Assembly (NCBI GenBank): GCA_002104985.1
Contig: MCGO01000042.1
Location: 310,001-374,000, forward strand
Reading direction: 5' to 3'
DNA: 64,000 bases
Source: Rhizoclosmatium globosum
Taxonomy: Eukaryota; Chytridiomycota; Chytridiomycetes; Chytridiales; Chytriomycetaceae
Position 1 is the stretch's first letter, and every line of letters begins with the position of its first letter. This document shows, in pieces, positions 21,099-32,515 of the stretch. The position numbers and the translations under genes are program-made. Below the pieces are notes generated by a model. The model saw only the letters and a list, made by a program, of their open reading frames with translations. It was not told where the DNA came from and made no database searches.

Positions 21099-24090
21099 AT
21101 GAACCAAGACTGGCCTTACCTCAGGCCTTACGACATCTGCCAAGGGTGTGGTGGATACGTCCACGCACTAAACTCTATCCCTTGTACTGCAGGAGCCTAC
21201 CATCAGCAATGCCACCCTTCCATATGCCTATGTTCAATTGTAAACATTCTCTCTTGTCTCGAACCTGACTAAAATAGCTTCTCTAAGGTTGCGATTCCAT
21301 CTTCTTTTGCTTTGCCTGCGCCAGTGTCTACAAGGATGGACAGCAATGGCTCTAGTTCAAAGCGTCAAAAACTCTCGTCCAGTGACCCATTGATGATGGG
21401 GGTAACCTCTTTCAACTCAGGCCAAATCTCAGACCAAATCTCAGGCCAAGTCTCAGGGCAAGTCTCAGGTGGCCAGACACATGTTCAATATAGAGACACC
21501 AATGAGGTCCACAAATCAAACTGTCCACCTGTAAGTGACAAACTTAACCTCTCCCTCCAACCAACCTTAAAATAGATTCAGGGCCATTCAGCTCCGCCAA
21601 TGCCACATTATCAACAATACACAACCGATGGTGCAGAAGTTATAGATAATAGTTGGAAAAGGGAAGAAAAACAGAACACTGTGGCAATGGAGCTTGTGAA
21701 GTTTGAAAGCTTAAACGCGGCCATAAAATTTGCAACAGACAAGGGATGGCATCTAGGCTCATCTGTATACAATAAGAAGAAAGGCGACGGAAAAATTCTT
21801 ATTACTGGAGCTTCGAAGAGAGATAAATATTCAAGTTTGGTCTCGATTACATTAGAGGTAAAGGGCAGCCTACATTGGAAAGGGCGTATTCTCCGAGATA
21901 AAGAAATAGTTGGGATATTTTGGGTCAGAACAGCGTTTTGGTAATACGTTCGCATTTATTTGTTATCTTATTTAACCATTCTATCTCACGAAGCGTCCAC
22001 TCCCACGTAGCAGCACTGCGGAACGGTTTGCTGGCTAAACTTAAAATCGATGCCATTGTTCTTCGTGGGATGGATGACCTATTCGAAATGTTTGGTAGAA
22101 ACAGAGAGCAAAGTCGTCGCTGTCCTTGTCCTGAAACCGACTTCTATAATGAGAGTCATCTGAAAAAGTGTCAGGAAATTCGCAATAATTCCAGACTACT
22201 CCGATGTAATTGTGAAAAATTGGATACCATTACGCATTTCATGGTCGATATCGAAGACAGTATTACTGGATGCAATTTATACAAATCACTTTTCTGGCTG
22301 GTGATTGAAAACATGGAGTTCCTGGTCTTGACAAGGGAAAAAGTTAAATTTTGCAAGTTTCAAGATTATTGCAACTTTTACTTCACTTCTAATAATGAGT
22401 GCCATGAATTATCTGACGAAGTCCTTGATGAAGCAGTTCCAAAATTGGGCAAAGTCGTTTTATCGAAAAATTCGGACACCTTTAAACTCAAAGCAAACGC
22501 GGATCACCTTTTGCCAGATGAGTTCTCCGACGATTCCGATATTGAAGTTGGAAGTGAAGATAAGCATCACGAGGAAAATGCTAATTCAGAGGCTGACACT
22601 ACCCATATAACTTATGGTGTGTCAACAGAAGATGAAAACCAATATGCGGAAAGGATCTCCTCGGATTCTGACAGTGAAGCGAATGATGTGCATATGGACA
22701 TCTCTGGCGAAGTACTGAAAAGAGAAGAATCATCTGGCAGTCCCTTCAAAGGAAGCACCATGGCGTTTGATGGACGTGGTCATAGTGGCGAGGAAATGAA
22801 GTCAATTGGAAATAATTCTACCCGCGAGAATTTTGGAACAAGCTACGTGATGTCTAATCCTCCGCTGATCAAGGCGGAAGTTGAAGACCAATCTTCTATT
22901 GAAGGGAACGGATTGAACAATCAACTGACTGGTTCAATTGCATTTGAAGAAGCCCAATCCAATTTTTGGAAAAGCCAAATTGCTACACTCGTCACTTTGC
23001 CCAAGTGAGTCAGTTAACTATAATTCAATTTAATTTATCTTCATAATAGAGATAATGATGTCGTAACTGATCTTAGCCGCAAAATAACGTCTAAAAGCAT
23101 CATATTGACGGATGAGTCTACAGGCCTCGAATGTATTAATGACGTTACCGGTGACAACGTTCTTGTACGTTCAGCGGTTGAAAAGGATTTTGTCCACTAT
23201 ACTATTGAGGGCAAGAATCAGGTGGAAATGTCATGGGAACGTACCGAAAACGGCACCGTTGTTGACGAGCTGTTTATGTTTGAGTCGTTCCCAGAGGCCA
23301 AGAAGTTCAGTGAAAGAAATGGATGGGAATTTTGGCACCATATATATTCGAGACGCACTCCCCCATTAATGACTGGAGGTTCAAATAGTCAAAGCAGTTT
23401 ACTTTTTATTCGTTTACGAAGAAGGAATGGTTCAATGTATCAAACAGCTCAACTGCTCCGCGACAGAGATGATGTTGATAAATTCTGGATCAGGATAATG
23501 TCGAGGTAACTATTTTGTCTATTAATATTTTGTATAATGGATGTCTTGTCATTAGACCTGGTCCGCAAGTTGTGATTGCCCAGAACTTTGTAAGTGATAA
23601 GCTTAATATCAAGGCCAAAATATTTCCTGGGAAGGACACTCTCTTTGAAGCGTTCGGTGGAACGCAAGGCCATCTCTGTGTCTGTGGCAGAACCGACTTT
23701 TTAAACAGCGAGCATCATTTGAAATGCGACACTCTCTCTAGCTCTCCAAACGGAAATGGCGCACGCACGATCGACGAAATCAAGCTACTTAGATGCAAAT
23801 GTCAAAAATTGGTTACGATGGAAGAATTGACTTCTCATGTCGAATGTGACGTATACAAGTCTCTCTTCTGGCTCGTCATTGAACAAAATGAGTTCCTTGT
23901 TCTCTCGGAATCAAAAGTGCTACTCAGCACTTTTGAGGACCACTGCACTGTTTACGCTACCCGTGATTGTCAGGTCCATAAATTGGTGAAGGGATCCCCT
24001 GTTTCGTATGAACCCGTCCCAAAAATGGCGAGGATAGTATTAAAACACAACTGGACTGTCCTTCGAAATTTTGAAAAAACCCAGATCTGA
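21099..24090 (+). CDS. Two-module Cys-rich protein (unit 2 copy)
   Basis: Same six-exon structure and length as the copy at 13918-16909 (offset 7181), frame intact. Differences cluster in the N-terminal part: YDICQGCG instead of YLTCQGCG, PCTAGAYHQQC, WKREEKQNTVAMEL and GWHLGSS. Exons 5 and 6 (module B) encode the same protein as the other copies. All Cys/His positions are conserved, so selection on them, or recent homogenisation, is likely. Confidence 0.75.
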
Positions 24091-24130
24091 GGAAGTAATG
24101 AAATAAAGAATTAAATCAGGATTTATTGAC

Positions 24131-25272
24131 TCAAATCCATTGAACAACCTTCCTAGCCATCTGCTCCGAAGAATGAATGACAAAATCATGCTGCACATTA
24201 TCCGTACACAAAATAGCTTGAATATCCGGGAACCTGTTCTTCATATCCTTGAAATGACTCTCATCCGCCCATTTATCCTTGGGTCCATAATACAACACCA
24301 GTTTATCGTGATTCCGTTCAACAGTTTCTTCATCCAGCTCCAAGACTTGTTTCATTTCCCAATCTCCGAGTGTCAATGCGTGGAATCCAGGTTGATGATG
24401 CAACAAGTTCTCAACGGTTGTTTCTAGAGCAGCGCCTGTCATTCCCTGATTCGATTTTTTAGAGATAGCAAATAACAATAAAGGGGAATATTTGGACTCA
24501 CGGAAAAGAGAGCCACGATGGAGTAAAACACGATTGGGAAGAACATGAGAATCGGGGTCGTAAGATCATCACGATGAATGCAATCGTATGTCGTACGCCC
24601 CAAGTTGCAACCCATTGAATGACTTTCCCGTTTGGCGTGTTTGCGATTTCTTTTATGGTTGGAAAGAGGAGAATGACTTTCACCAAGTTGTCCACGTTGG
24701 GCCGTTGTCTGAGCACTGAGAGTGTCATAAAACAGCCGATTGAGTGGCCAGTTAGAATGAAACGTGTATCTTTCGGGTACAGGCTTCGAATGTGATCAAA
24801 CATGATTAATTTGTGGTGGATCTGTTGGTCCAGGGAAAGTGGGCGTGGTTCCGTGGATGGATTGAAGAAAGTGTTCCATGAATTAATAATTGATGGTTTT
24901 GATTTGTCTGAGGCTGCAAAGTCGGGACGGGAGTGGCCCACGTGTTGAAGGGCAATGACATCGAGATTTAGGGTTGGATGGATTCGGTGGGCGTTGTTGA
25001 AGACGCTTTCGGCGAAGGGTTCGTAGTATTCGAGGACGCCTGGGTTTCCTGAGAAGGTGGGCGAGTGGGTGTGAGTGTGAGTGCGATGTAGTTACTAGTA
25101 AGGTTATTGTGTGTACTGTAGTAAGTAAGGTACCTGGTATCACTATGAAGACTGTCTTGGGCCCAACTGCCTTTTCTTTAGTCGAATGGTCTCGGCAGAT
25201 GAATACTCGTGAGTAGGCTCCGTTGGGAAGCTGCCATGTCTCAAACTGGCCGTTCTTTCGAATTTGACACAT
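24131..25272 (-). pseudogene. LDAH-type hydrolase with frameshift (unit 2 copy)
   Basis: It has the same exon layout as the other unit copies, with the first exon starting at 25272. In exon 2 the plus-strand tract near 24551-24560 reads ATCGGGGTCG, where units 1 and 3 read ATCGGTCG: two extra bases. The frame changes after IVMILRP and ends about 20 codons later (RFSCSSQSCF...). The predicted product keeps GHSIGC but loses the Asp and His in exon 3, so it should be inactive. Exon 3 itself remains open, which implies the lesion is recent. A sequencing or assembly error at a G run is the main alternative. Confidence 0.8.
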
Positions 25273-25326
25273 TTCTAATTATTTCTATCCACTTGATCCC
25301 AGAATAATTTATTATTTGTAATGTCA

Positions 25327-26460
25327 TCAGAGTTTATCCAAGTTTGCTCGGTCTAATGGACTATCCCTTCCTCCATGATGTGATGGTGACTCTTCCCCTC
25401 GATGTCCAAATATTGACACCCACGCTGCAGCGAAGGGTCCAGCCAGCATAATTGCAGACACCATACACGCAAACACGATCCGCGAGTATTCATCCGATTC
25501 CGTATGTTGTAAATGGTACTGATGCACAAGCTCCATTGTCGTAGTTGACAACGCCGCCTTATGAAAGAGTTAGTTATTCTCACGGACATCATACAGCTCA
25601 AGGGGAAAAACACACATACCTGAACACTCCCCTTCCCCGCCCACAACCCACACGTGAATATCTGCTCGTCAATCGAAAACGATGCAGCTTGTGCAGTGAA
25701 AAAGTTGATTGTCATGCGAACGCAGATACTGATGAATACACAGAGCATAGAGAGTGCGAGGACGATGGGTCTTATTTCAATGAAACAGACGGACGCTCCA
25801 ATGAGTGGGAAGAGGAAAGGTTCTGCGAGGTTCCATATCATTTTCAGTCTATTGTTCGTTGTCGTTAGGCGAGGAGGAAAGAAAATAACACTATGAGCAC
25901 ACGACATACCGCTTATTTGATGCATCCATCTGATCCTTCTCCCACCCATTCCCAATCACAGCCCAACAAACAACAACAAGACTCGACGCAGCACCTGGGA
26001 ACCCGTTCGTCTTAAGAACCATCATCCCCAATGTCGTGATGGAAAAGACAATCATGGTTGCTACAGACTCTGCGACGCGTTTTGAACGTGCGAGGAATAC
26101 ACTGAGGACTCCGAGGACGAGGCCGCCGCCGACACCCAGGAGGAGCTCTTCAGCTGCTCGCGTGTACCATGATATATGCTCGATTGTGGGGATGGACGGG
26201 TCTGGGTGTTCGTATTCGTGTGCATGCCCAAAAACTGCTGCTAGTGCGATACCAAAGCCACTGTCCACTCTCTTATTGAGTACCTTACAATTCAAAAGAA
26301 GGGCAGGCTGCTTTTACCTCGTTGCAATCAAGACATCCAAACCCGTCGCAGCCAACAACGTAGGCGGAATCCGTGACCCCTTCCAACCAGGCCTATCCAT
26401 CAAATTCAAAAGCAACGGAACAACAACACCCGGAGACACAGACGCAACCCCAAACGAAAG
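25327..26460 (-). pseudogene. 5'-truncated SLC9B-type antiporter, unit 2
   Basis: Same truncation point as in unit 1. The remaining exons are open (HEYEHPDPS, MIWNLAEPF, the C-terminal HGGRDSPLDRANLDKL). At this junction the retained-intron frame is closed by a stop (plus-strand CAGTTTTTGAATCC, as in the native helicase), so no in-frame fusion is available. Presumed pseudogene. Confidence 0.82.
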
Positions 26461-26962
26461 TATCGCGGCCTTTCGAAAGAAACCCGATATCAGTTTTTGA
26501 ATCCTTCTCTGAGAGTGAGAACACTTACCCTGAACCGCATGAGGAATAGACTTGATTTGAATATCGGAAGGTTTCTTGAATCCGAGCTTCTCACAGGCTT
26601 CGCACAGCTGAGGAATGAGGCCCTACAAGTGCGCATTGTCAGCTTCAGATATCGAGAGTATTTATGGCAGGAAAGCTCACCAACGAAGCAAAAGTAGCAT
26701 TTTCATCTTCTGGTTCAATCAAAGCTCTGTCAACATGAATTATTTCCTCGTCGTCGTCGTCGATTGCTGATTTGGTGTTCTTTGCAGCTTTGATCATGTG
26801 GTGGGAAGGTTCCGAGTCGTCGTTGTTGTCCTGGTCAATGTCGGCATTCTCTTCCTGGTCGCCAAACACATCGGCGTAATCGTCTTCGTCTTCGTCGTTT
26901 TTCTTAATTGGAAGCGCTTTTGGAACGGCGGATGCCTTCACAGTCTTGGTCGTGGGTGACAT
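26461..26962 (-). pseudogene. Rrp3/DDX47 helicase 5' fragment (exons 1-2), unit 3
   Basis: It is equivalent to the fragment at 19264-19766, starting at 26962. It differs from the native gene by a 3-base change in the Glu/Asp run, a Lys to Asn change in the KKK(N)DEDED stretch and several substitutions. The helicase core is missing; it is followed on the minus strand by the truncated antiporter of unit 2. Confidence 0.87.
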
Positions 26963-27118
26963 TCAGTTGCTCGTTGGTTGCTGAATGGAAAAAAAAAGAA
27001 ACAAGAACTACTCTTCAACGAGCTACCCTTCAGGTCATATATTTGATACGATCTATCAAAGAATAAAACTATAGAGCGATAATGCTGTCATCCAAGAACT
27101 TCGAAACCCTCGTAATTT

Positions 27119-28059
27119 CTAAGAAAAAAGAACAACAAATACTTTGTTGTTCTTAATTGCAACCTCAAAATGAGCCTGCACTAGATGATTGGCCATATTA
27201 GAGTAGTCAATCAAAAAATTGCATCCTTGAATGGGGCAAGGGACTTGACAGTCAGGGTTCTTAATGACATGTTCTGCAATGTGCAGCAGTCTCACATGCT
27301 CAGTTGACCAACCGCAGGAACAAATCTGCGGCTCTGACTTGTAATAGTACCTCTTCTTTCCTGGGCGCTTTTTCTATTTCATTTGATTAGCAATATGGAT
27401 GAGCGGACGAGTTAAAGGTTAATTTACTGGAGTCACAGATTTTCCTGTCTTTCCAGGCTTCCTTGTTGCTTTCAACATTCCTTGGGAATCGTTTTTGTCC
27501 AAGACAGAGGAAACCGAAATCTGTTTAAAGATTAGTTGGTGAAAGAAAAGCCTGCATCAATTACCAAAGGACTCACGAAATTTCTTTGGAAAGAATCCAC
27601 ATTGGTGGTATTTTGAGTTGGACTCGAGAACTAAAATAAAATCAGATATGAGATACGTCCATGTAATGTACAATCAAACCTGGGCAACTCCCTGATTCAT
27701 GAGATCCTGTCTGTCTCCGATATTCATGGCATCAGTGCCTGTAACTACCGATTGCGCATTCTCGTCGGCAGACCCAAAATCAACCTAGAGCGAAGAAATC
27801 AGTTTCGAAAACATTGGTTTTCTAACACACCAATTGGAACGGATCGTCATTTGCTTGAGACATATTCATATGATTGAGGTTTGGGACAGGCTGCGAACTC
27901 ATAACGTTCGCGCCAACATTGCCTGTAATTGTAGGTACTACCAGAGATGCCTGGAATCCACTGTGAATGACACGTTCAAGAATCTTTCCTTACATTTTCT
28001 AACAGCCAGTAGTACTCTCCTTGATAGAACAAATTAGGGTTTGTAATCGGGAATGTCAT
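27119..28059 (-). CDS. Small C2H2-like zinc-finger protein (unit 3 copy)
   Basis: It is equivalent to the copy at 12730-13670 (offset 14389) with all exons in frame. At the diagnostic N-terminal positions it has the unit 1 states rather than those of unit 2. The C-terminal CSCGWS...CPIQGC...HLVQAH fingers are unchanged. Confidence 0.7.
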
Positions 28060-28305
28060 ATTCGGTATGATGTTGGGAAAAGCGCTTTGCCATCCTATTT
28101 ATACTTTTACTGACTTGAAATTTTTGCGTCAAATGCAAGTTGACTGCAGCATATTGACAGGCTAACTGACATCAGATTGCGAGAAGAATCCAAAAAAATT
28201 GCTGAGATATCCTCAGATGCAGCCCATTGAGCATCCAACTGCCGTCAGAAAGTGAAAAATTGTTTGAGCCACCCATCAAAACCACACTGCAAAAAAAAAG
28301 AAAAA

Positions 28306-31297
28306 ATGAACCAAGACTGGCCTTACCTCAGGCCTTACCTCACCTGCCAAGGGTGTGGTGGATACGTCCACGCACTAAACTCTATCCCTTGTATTGCAGG
28401 AGACTACCATCAGCAATGCCACCCTTCAATATGCCTATGTTCAATTGTAAACATTCTCTCTTTTCTCGAACCTGACTAAAATAGCTTCTCTAAGGTTGCG
28501 ATTCCATCTTCTTTTGCTTTGCCTGCGCCAGTGTCTACAAGGATGGACAGCAATGGCTCTAGTTCAAAGCGTCAAAAACTCTCGTCCAGTGACCCATTGA
28601 TGATGGGGGTAACCTCTTTCAACTCAGGCCAAATCTCAGACCAAATCTCAGGCCAAGTCTCAGGGCAAGTCTCAGGTGGCCAGACACATGTTCAATATAG
28701 AGACACCAATGAGGTCCACAAATCAAACTGTCCACCTGTAAGTGACAAACTTAACCTCTCCCTCCAACCAACCTTAAAATAGATTCAGGGCCATTCAGCT
28801 CCGCCAATGCCACATTATCAACAATACACAACCGATGGTGCAGAAGTTATAGATAATAGTTGGAAAAACGAAGAAGACAATAACACTGTGGCAGCGGAGC
28901 TTGTGAAGTTTGAAAGCTTAAACGCGGCCAAAAAATTTGCAACAGACAAAGGATGGCATATAGGCTCATCTGTATACAATAAGAAGAAAGGCGACGCAAA
29001 AATTCTTATTACTGGAGCTTCGAAGAGAGATAAATATTCAAGTTTGGTCTCGATTACATTAGAGGTAAAGGGCAGCCTACATTGGAAAGGGCGTATTCTC
29101 CGAGATAAAGAAATAGTTGGGATATTTTGGGTCAGAACAGCGTTTTGGTAATACGTTCGCATTTATTTGTTATCTTATTTAACCATTCTATCTCACGAAG
29201 CGTCCACTCCCACGTAGCAGCACTGCGGAACGGTTTGCTGGCTAAACTTAAAATCGATGCCATTGTTCTTCGTGGGATGGATGACCTATTCGAAATGTTT
29301 GGTAGAAACAGAGAGCAAAGTCGTCGCTGTCCTTGTCCTGAAACCGACTTCTATAATGAGAGTCATCTGAAAAAGTGTCAGGAAATTCGCAATAATTCCA
29401 GACTACTCCGATGTAATTGTGAAAAATTGGATACCATTACGCATTTCATGGTCGATATCGAAGACAGTATTACTGGATGCAATTTATACAAATCACTTTT
29501 CTGGCTGGTGATTGAAAACATGGAGTTCCTGGTCTTGACAAGGGAAAAAGTTAAATTTTGCAAGTTTCAAGATTATTGCAACTTTTACTTCACTTCTAAT
29601 AATGAGTGCCATGAATTATCTGACGAAGTCCTTGATGAAGCAGTTCCAAAATTGGGCAAAGTCGTTTTATCGAAAAATTCGGACACCTTTAAACTCAAAG
29701 CAAACGCGGATCACCTTTTGCCAGATGAGTTCTCCGACGATTCCGATATTGAAGTTGGAAGTGAAGATAAGCATCACGAGGAAAATGCTAATTCAGAGGC
29801 TGACACTACCCATATAACTTATGGTGTGTCAACAGAAGATGAAAACCAATATGCGGAAAGGATCTCCTCGGATTCTGACAGTGAAGCGAATGATGTGCAT
29901 ATGGACATCTCTGGCGAAGTACTGAAAAGAGAAGAATCATCTGGCAGTCCCTTCAAAGGAAGCACCATGGCGTTTGATGGACGTGGTCATAGTGGCGAGG
30001 AAATGAAGTCAATTGGAAATAATTCTACCCGCGAGAATTTTGGAACAAGCTACGTGATGTCTAATCCTCCGCTGATCAAGGCGGAAGTTGAAGACCAATC
30101 TTCTATTGAAGGGAACGGATTGAACAATCAACTGACTGGTTCAATTGCATTTGAAGAAGCCCAATCCAATTTTTGGAAAAGCCAAATTGCTACACTCGTC
30201 ACTTTGCCCAAGTGAGTCAGTTAACTATAATTCAATTTAATTTATCTTCATAATAGAGATAATGATGTCGTAACTGATCTTAGCCGCAAAATAACGTCTA
30301 AAAGCATCATATTGACGGATGAGTCTACAGGCCTCGAATGTATTAATGACGTTACCGGTGACAACGTTCTTGTACGTTCAGCGGTTGAAAAGGATTTTGT
30401 CCACTATACTATTGAGGGCAAGAATCAGGTGGAAATGTCATGGGAACGTACCGAAAACGGCACCGTTGTTGACGAGCTGTTTATGTTTGAGTCGTTCCCA
30501 GAGGCCAAGAAGTTCAGTGAAAGAAATGGATGGGAATTTTGGCACCATATATATTCGAGACGCACTCCCCCATTAATGACTGGAGGTTCAAATAGTCAAA
30601 GCAGTTTACTTTTTATTCGTTTACGAAGAAGGAATGGTTCAATGTATCAAACAGCTCAACTGCTCCGCGACAGAGATGATGTTGATAAATTCTGGATCAG
30701 GATAATGTCGAGGTAACTATTTTGTCTATTAATATTTTGTATAATGGATGTCTTGTCATTAGACCTGGTCCGCAAGTTGTGATTGCCCAGAACTTTGTAA
30801 GTGATAAGCTTAATATCAAGGCCAAAATATTTCCTGGGAAGGACACTCTCTTTGAAGCGTTCGGTGGAACGCAAGGCCATCTCTGTGTCTGTGGCAGAAC
30901 CGACTTTTTAAACAGCGAGCATCATTTGAAATGCGACACTCTCTCTAGCTCTCCAAACGGAAATGGCGCACGCACGATCGACGAAATCAAGCTACTTAGA
31001 TGCAAATGTCAAAAATTGGTTACGATGGAAGAATTGACTTCTCATGTCGAATGTGACGTATACAAGTCTCTCTTCTGGCTCGTCATTGAACAAAATGAGT
31101 TCCTTGTTCTCTCGGAATCAAAAGTGCTACTCAGCACTTTTGAGGACCACTGCACTGTTTACGCTACCCGTGATTGTCAGGTCCATAAATTGGTGAAGGG
31201 ATCCCCTGTTTCGTATGAACCCGTCCCAAAAATGGCGAGGATAGTATTAAAACACAACTGGACTGTCCTTCGAAATTTTGAAAAAACCCAGATCTGA
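28306..31297 (+). CDS. Two-module Cys-rich protein (unit 3 copy)
   Basis: Six exons as in the unit 1 copy (offset 14388, one A fewer in the run before the ATG). It is a mosaic: exons 1-3 carry the unit 1 states (WKNEEDNNTVAAEL, GWHIGSS), while exon 4 carries the unit 2 states (NGLLAK, SDTFK, EADTTHI). Frame intact over 916 residues. This pattern is best explained by gene conversion or unequal crossing-over between units. Confidence 0.75.
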
Positions 31298-31337
31298 GGA
31301 AGTAATGAAATAAAGAATTAAATCAGGATTTATTGAC

Positions 31338-32470
31338 TCAAATCCATTGAACAACCTTCCTAGCCATCTGCTCCGAAGAATGAATGACAAAATCATGCTG
31401 CACATTATCCGTACACAAAATAGCTTGAATATCCGGGAACCTAATCTTCATATCCTTGAAATGACTCTCATCCGCCCATTTATCCTTCGGTCCATAATAC
31501 AACACCAGTTTATCGTGATTCCGTTCAACGGTTTCTTCATCCAACTCCAAGACTTGTTTCATTTCCCAATCTCCGAGTGTCAATGCGTGGAATCCTGGTT
31601 GATGGTGCAACAAGTTCTCGACGGTTGTTTCGAGAGCGGCGCCTGTCATTCCCTAAATCAATTTTTTAGAGAGAGCAAATAACAATAAAGGGGAATATTT
31701 GGACTCACGGAAAAGAGAGCAACGATAGAGTAAAACACGATTGGGAAGAACATGAGAATCGGTCGTAAGATCATCACGATGAATGCAATCGTATGTCGTA
31801 CGCCCCACGTTGCAACCCATTGAATCACTTTCCCGTTTGGCGTGTTTGCGATTTCTTTTATGGTTGGGAACAGCAGAATGACTTTCACCAAGTTGTCCAC
31901 GTTGGGCCGTTGTCTGAGCACTGAAAGTGTCATAAAACAGCCGATTGAGTGGCCAGTTAGAATGAAGCGTGTGTCTTTCGGGTACAGGCTTCGAATGTGA
32001 TCAAACATGATTAATTTGTGGTGAATCTGTTGGTCCAGGGAAAGTGGGCGTGGTTCCTTGGATGGATTGAAGAAAGTGTTCCATGAATTAATAATTGATG
32101 GTTTTGATTTGTCTGAGGCTGCAAAGTCGGGACGGGAGTGGCCCACGTGTTGAAGGGCAATGACATCGAGGTTTCGGGTTGGATTGATTCGGTGGGCGTT
32201 GTTGAAGACGCTTTCGGCGAAGGGTTCGTAGTATTCGAGGACGCCTGGGTTTCCTGAGAAGGTGGGCGAGTGGGTGTGAGTGCGATGTAGTTACTGGTAA
32301 GGTTATTGTGTTTTAGTAGGAAGTAAGGTACCTGGTATCACTATAAAGACTGTCTTGGGCCCAACCGCCTTTGCTTTAGTCGAATGGTCTCGGCAGATGA
32401 ATACTCGTGAGTAGGCTCCGTTGGGAAGCTGCCATATCTCAAACTGGCCGTTCTTTCGAATTTGACACAT
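31338..32470 (-). CDS. LDAH-type lipid-droplet hydrolase (unit 3 copy)
   Basis: Exons 32470-32332, 32253-31709 and 31652-31338; 332 residues, intact catalytic motifs (GHSIGC; YYGPKDKWADESH; NVQHDFVIH). It is nearly identical to the unit 1 copy, with small changes such as NPSKEPRPL for NPSTEPRPL. No frameshift at the position that is broken in unit 2. Predicted functional. Confidence 0.88.
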
Positions 32471-32515
32471 TTTCTTTCCACTTGGTCCCAGAATAATTTA
32501 TTATTTGTAATGTCA

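Larger units (their letters stand above)
19264..26460. repeat. 7.2-kb tandem segmental duplication, unit 2
   Basis: Second unit, same gene order as unit 1. It starts at the junction CCAAACGAAAG/TATCGCGGCC. It is the most decayed copy: a 1-base insertion in the helicase intron remnant (near 19300) and a 2-base insertion in its LDAH-type gene (near 24554-24557). Its zinc-finger and two-module genes remain open. In the 13.5-14.6-kb equivalent it is the odd one out (e.g. WKREEKQN versus WKNEEDNN in units 1 and 3), while further along it matches unit 3 rather than unit 1. Confidence 0.93.
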
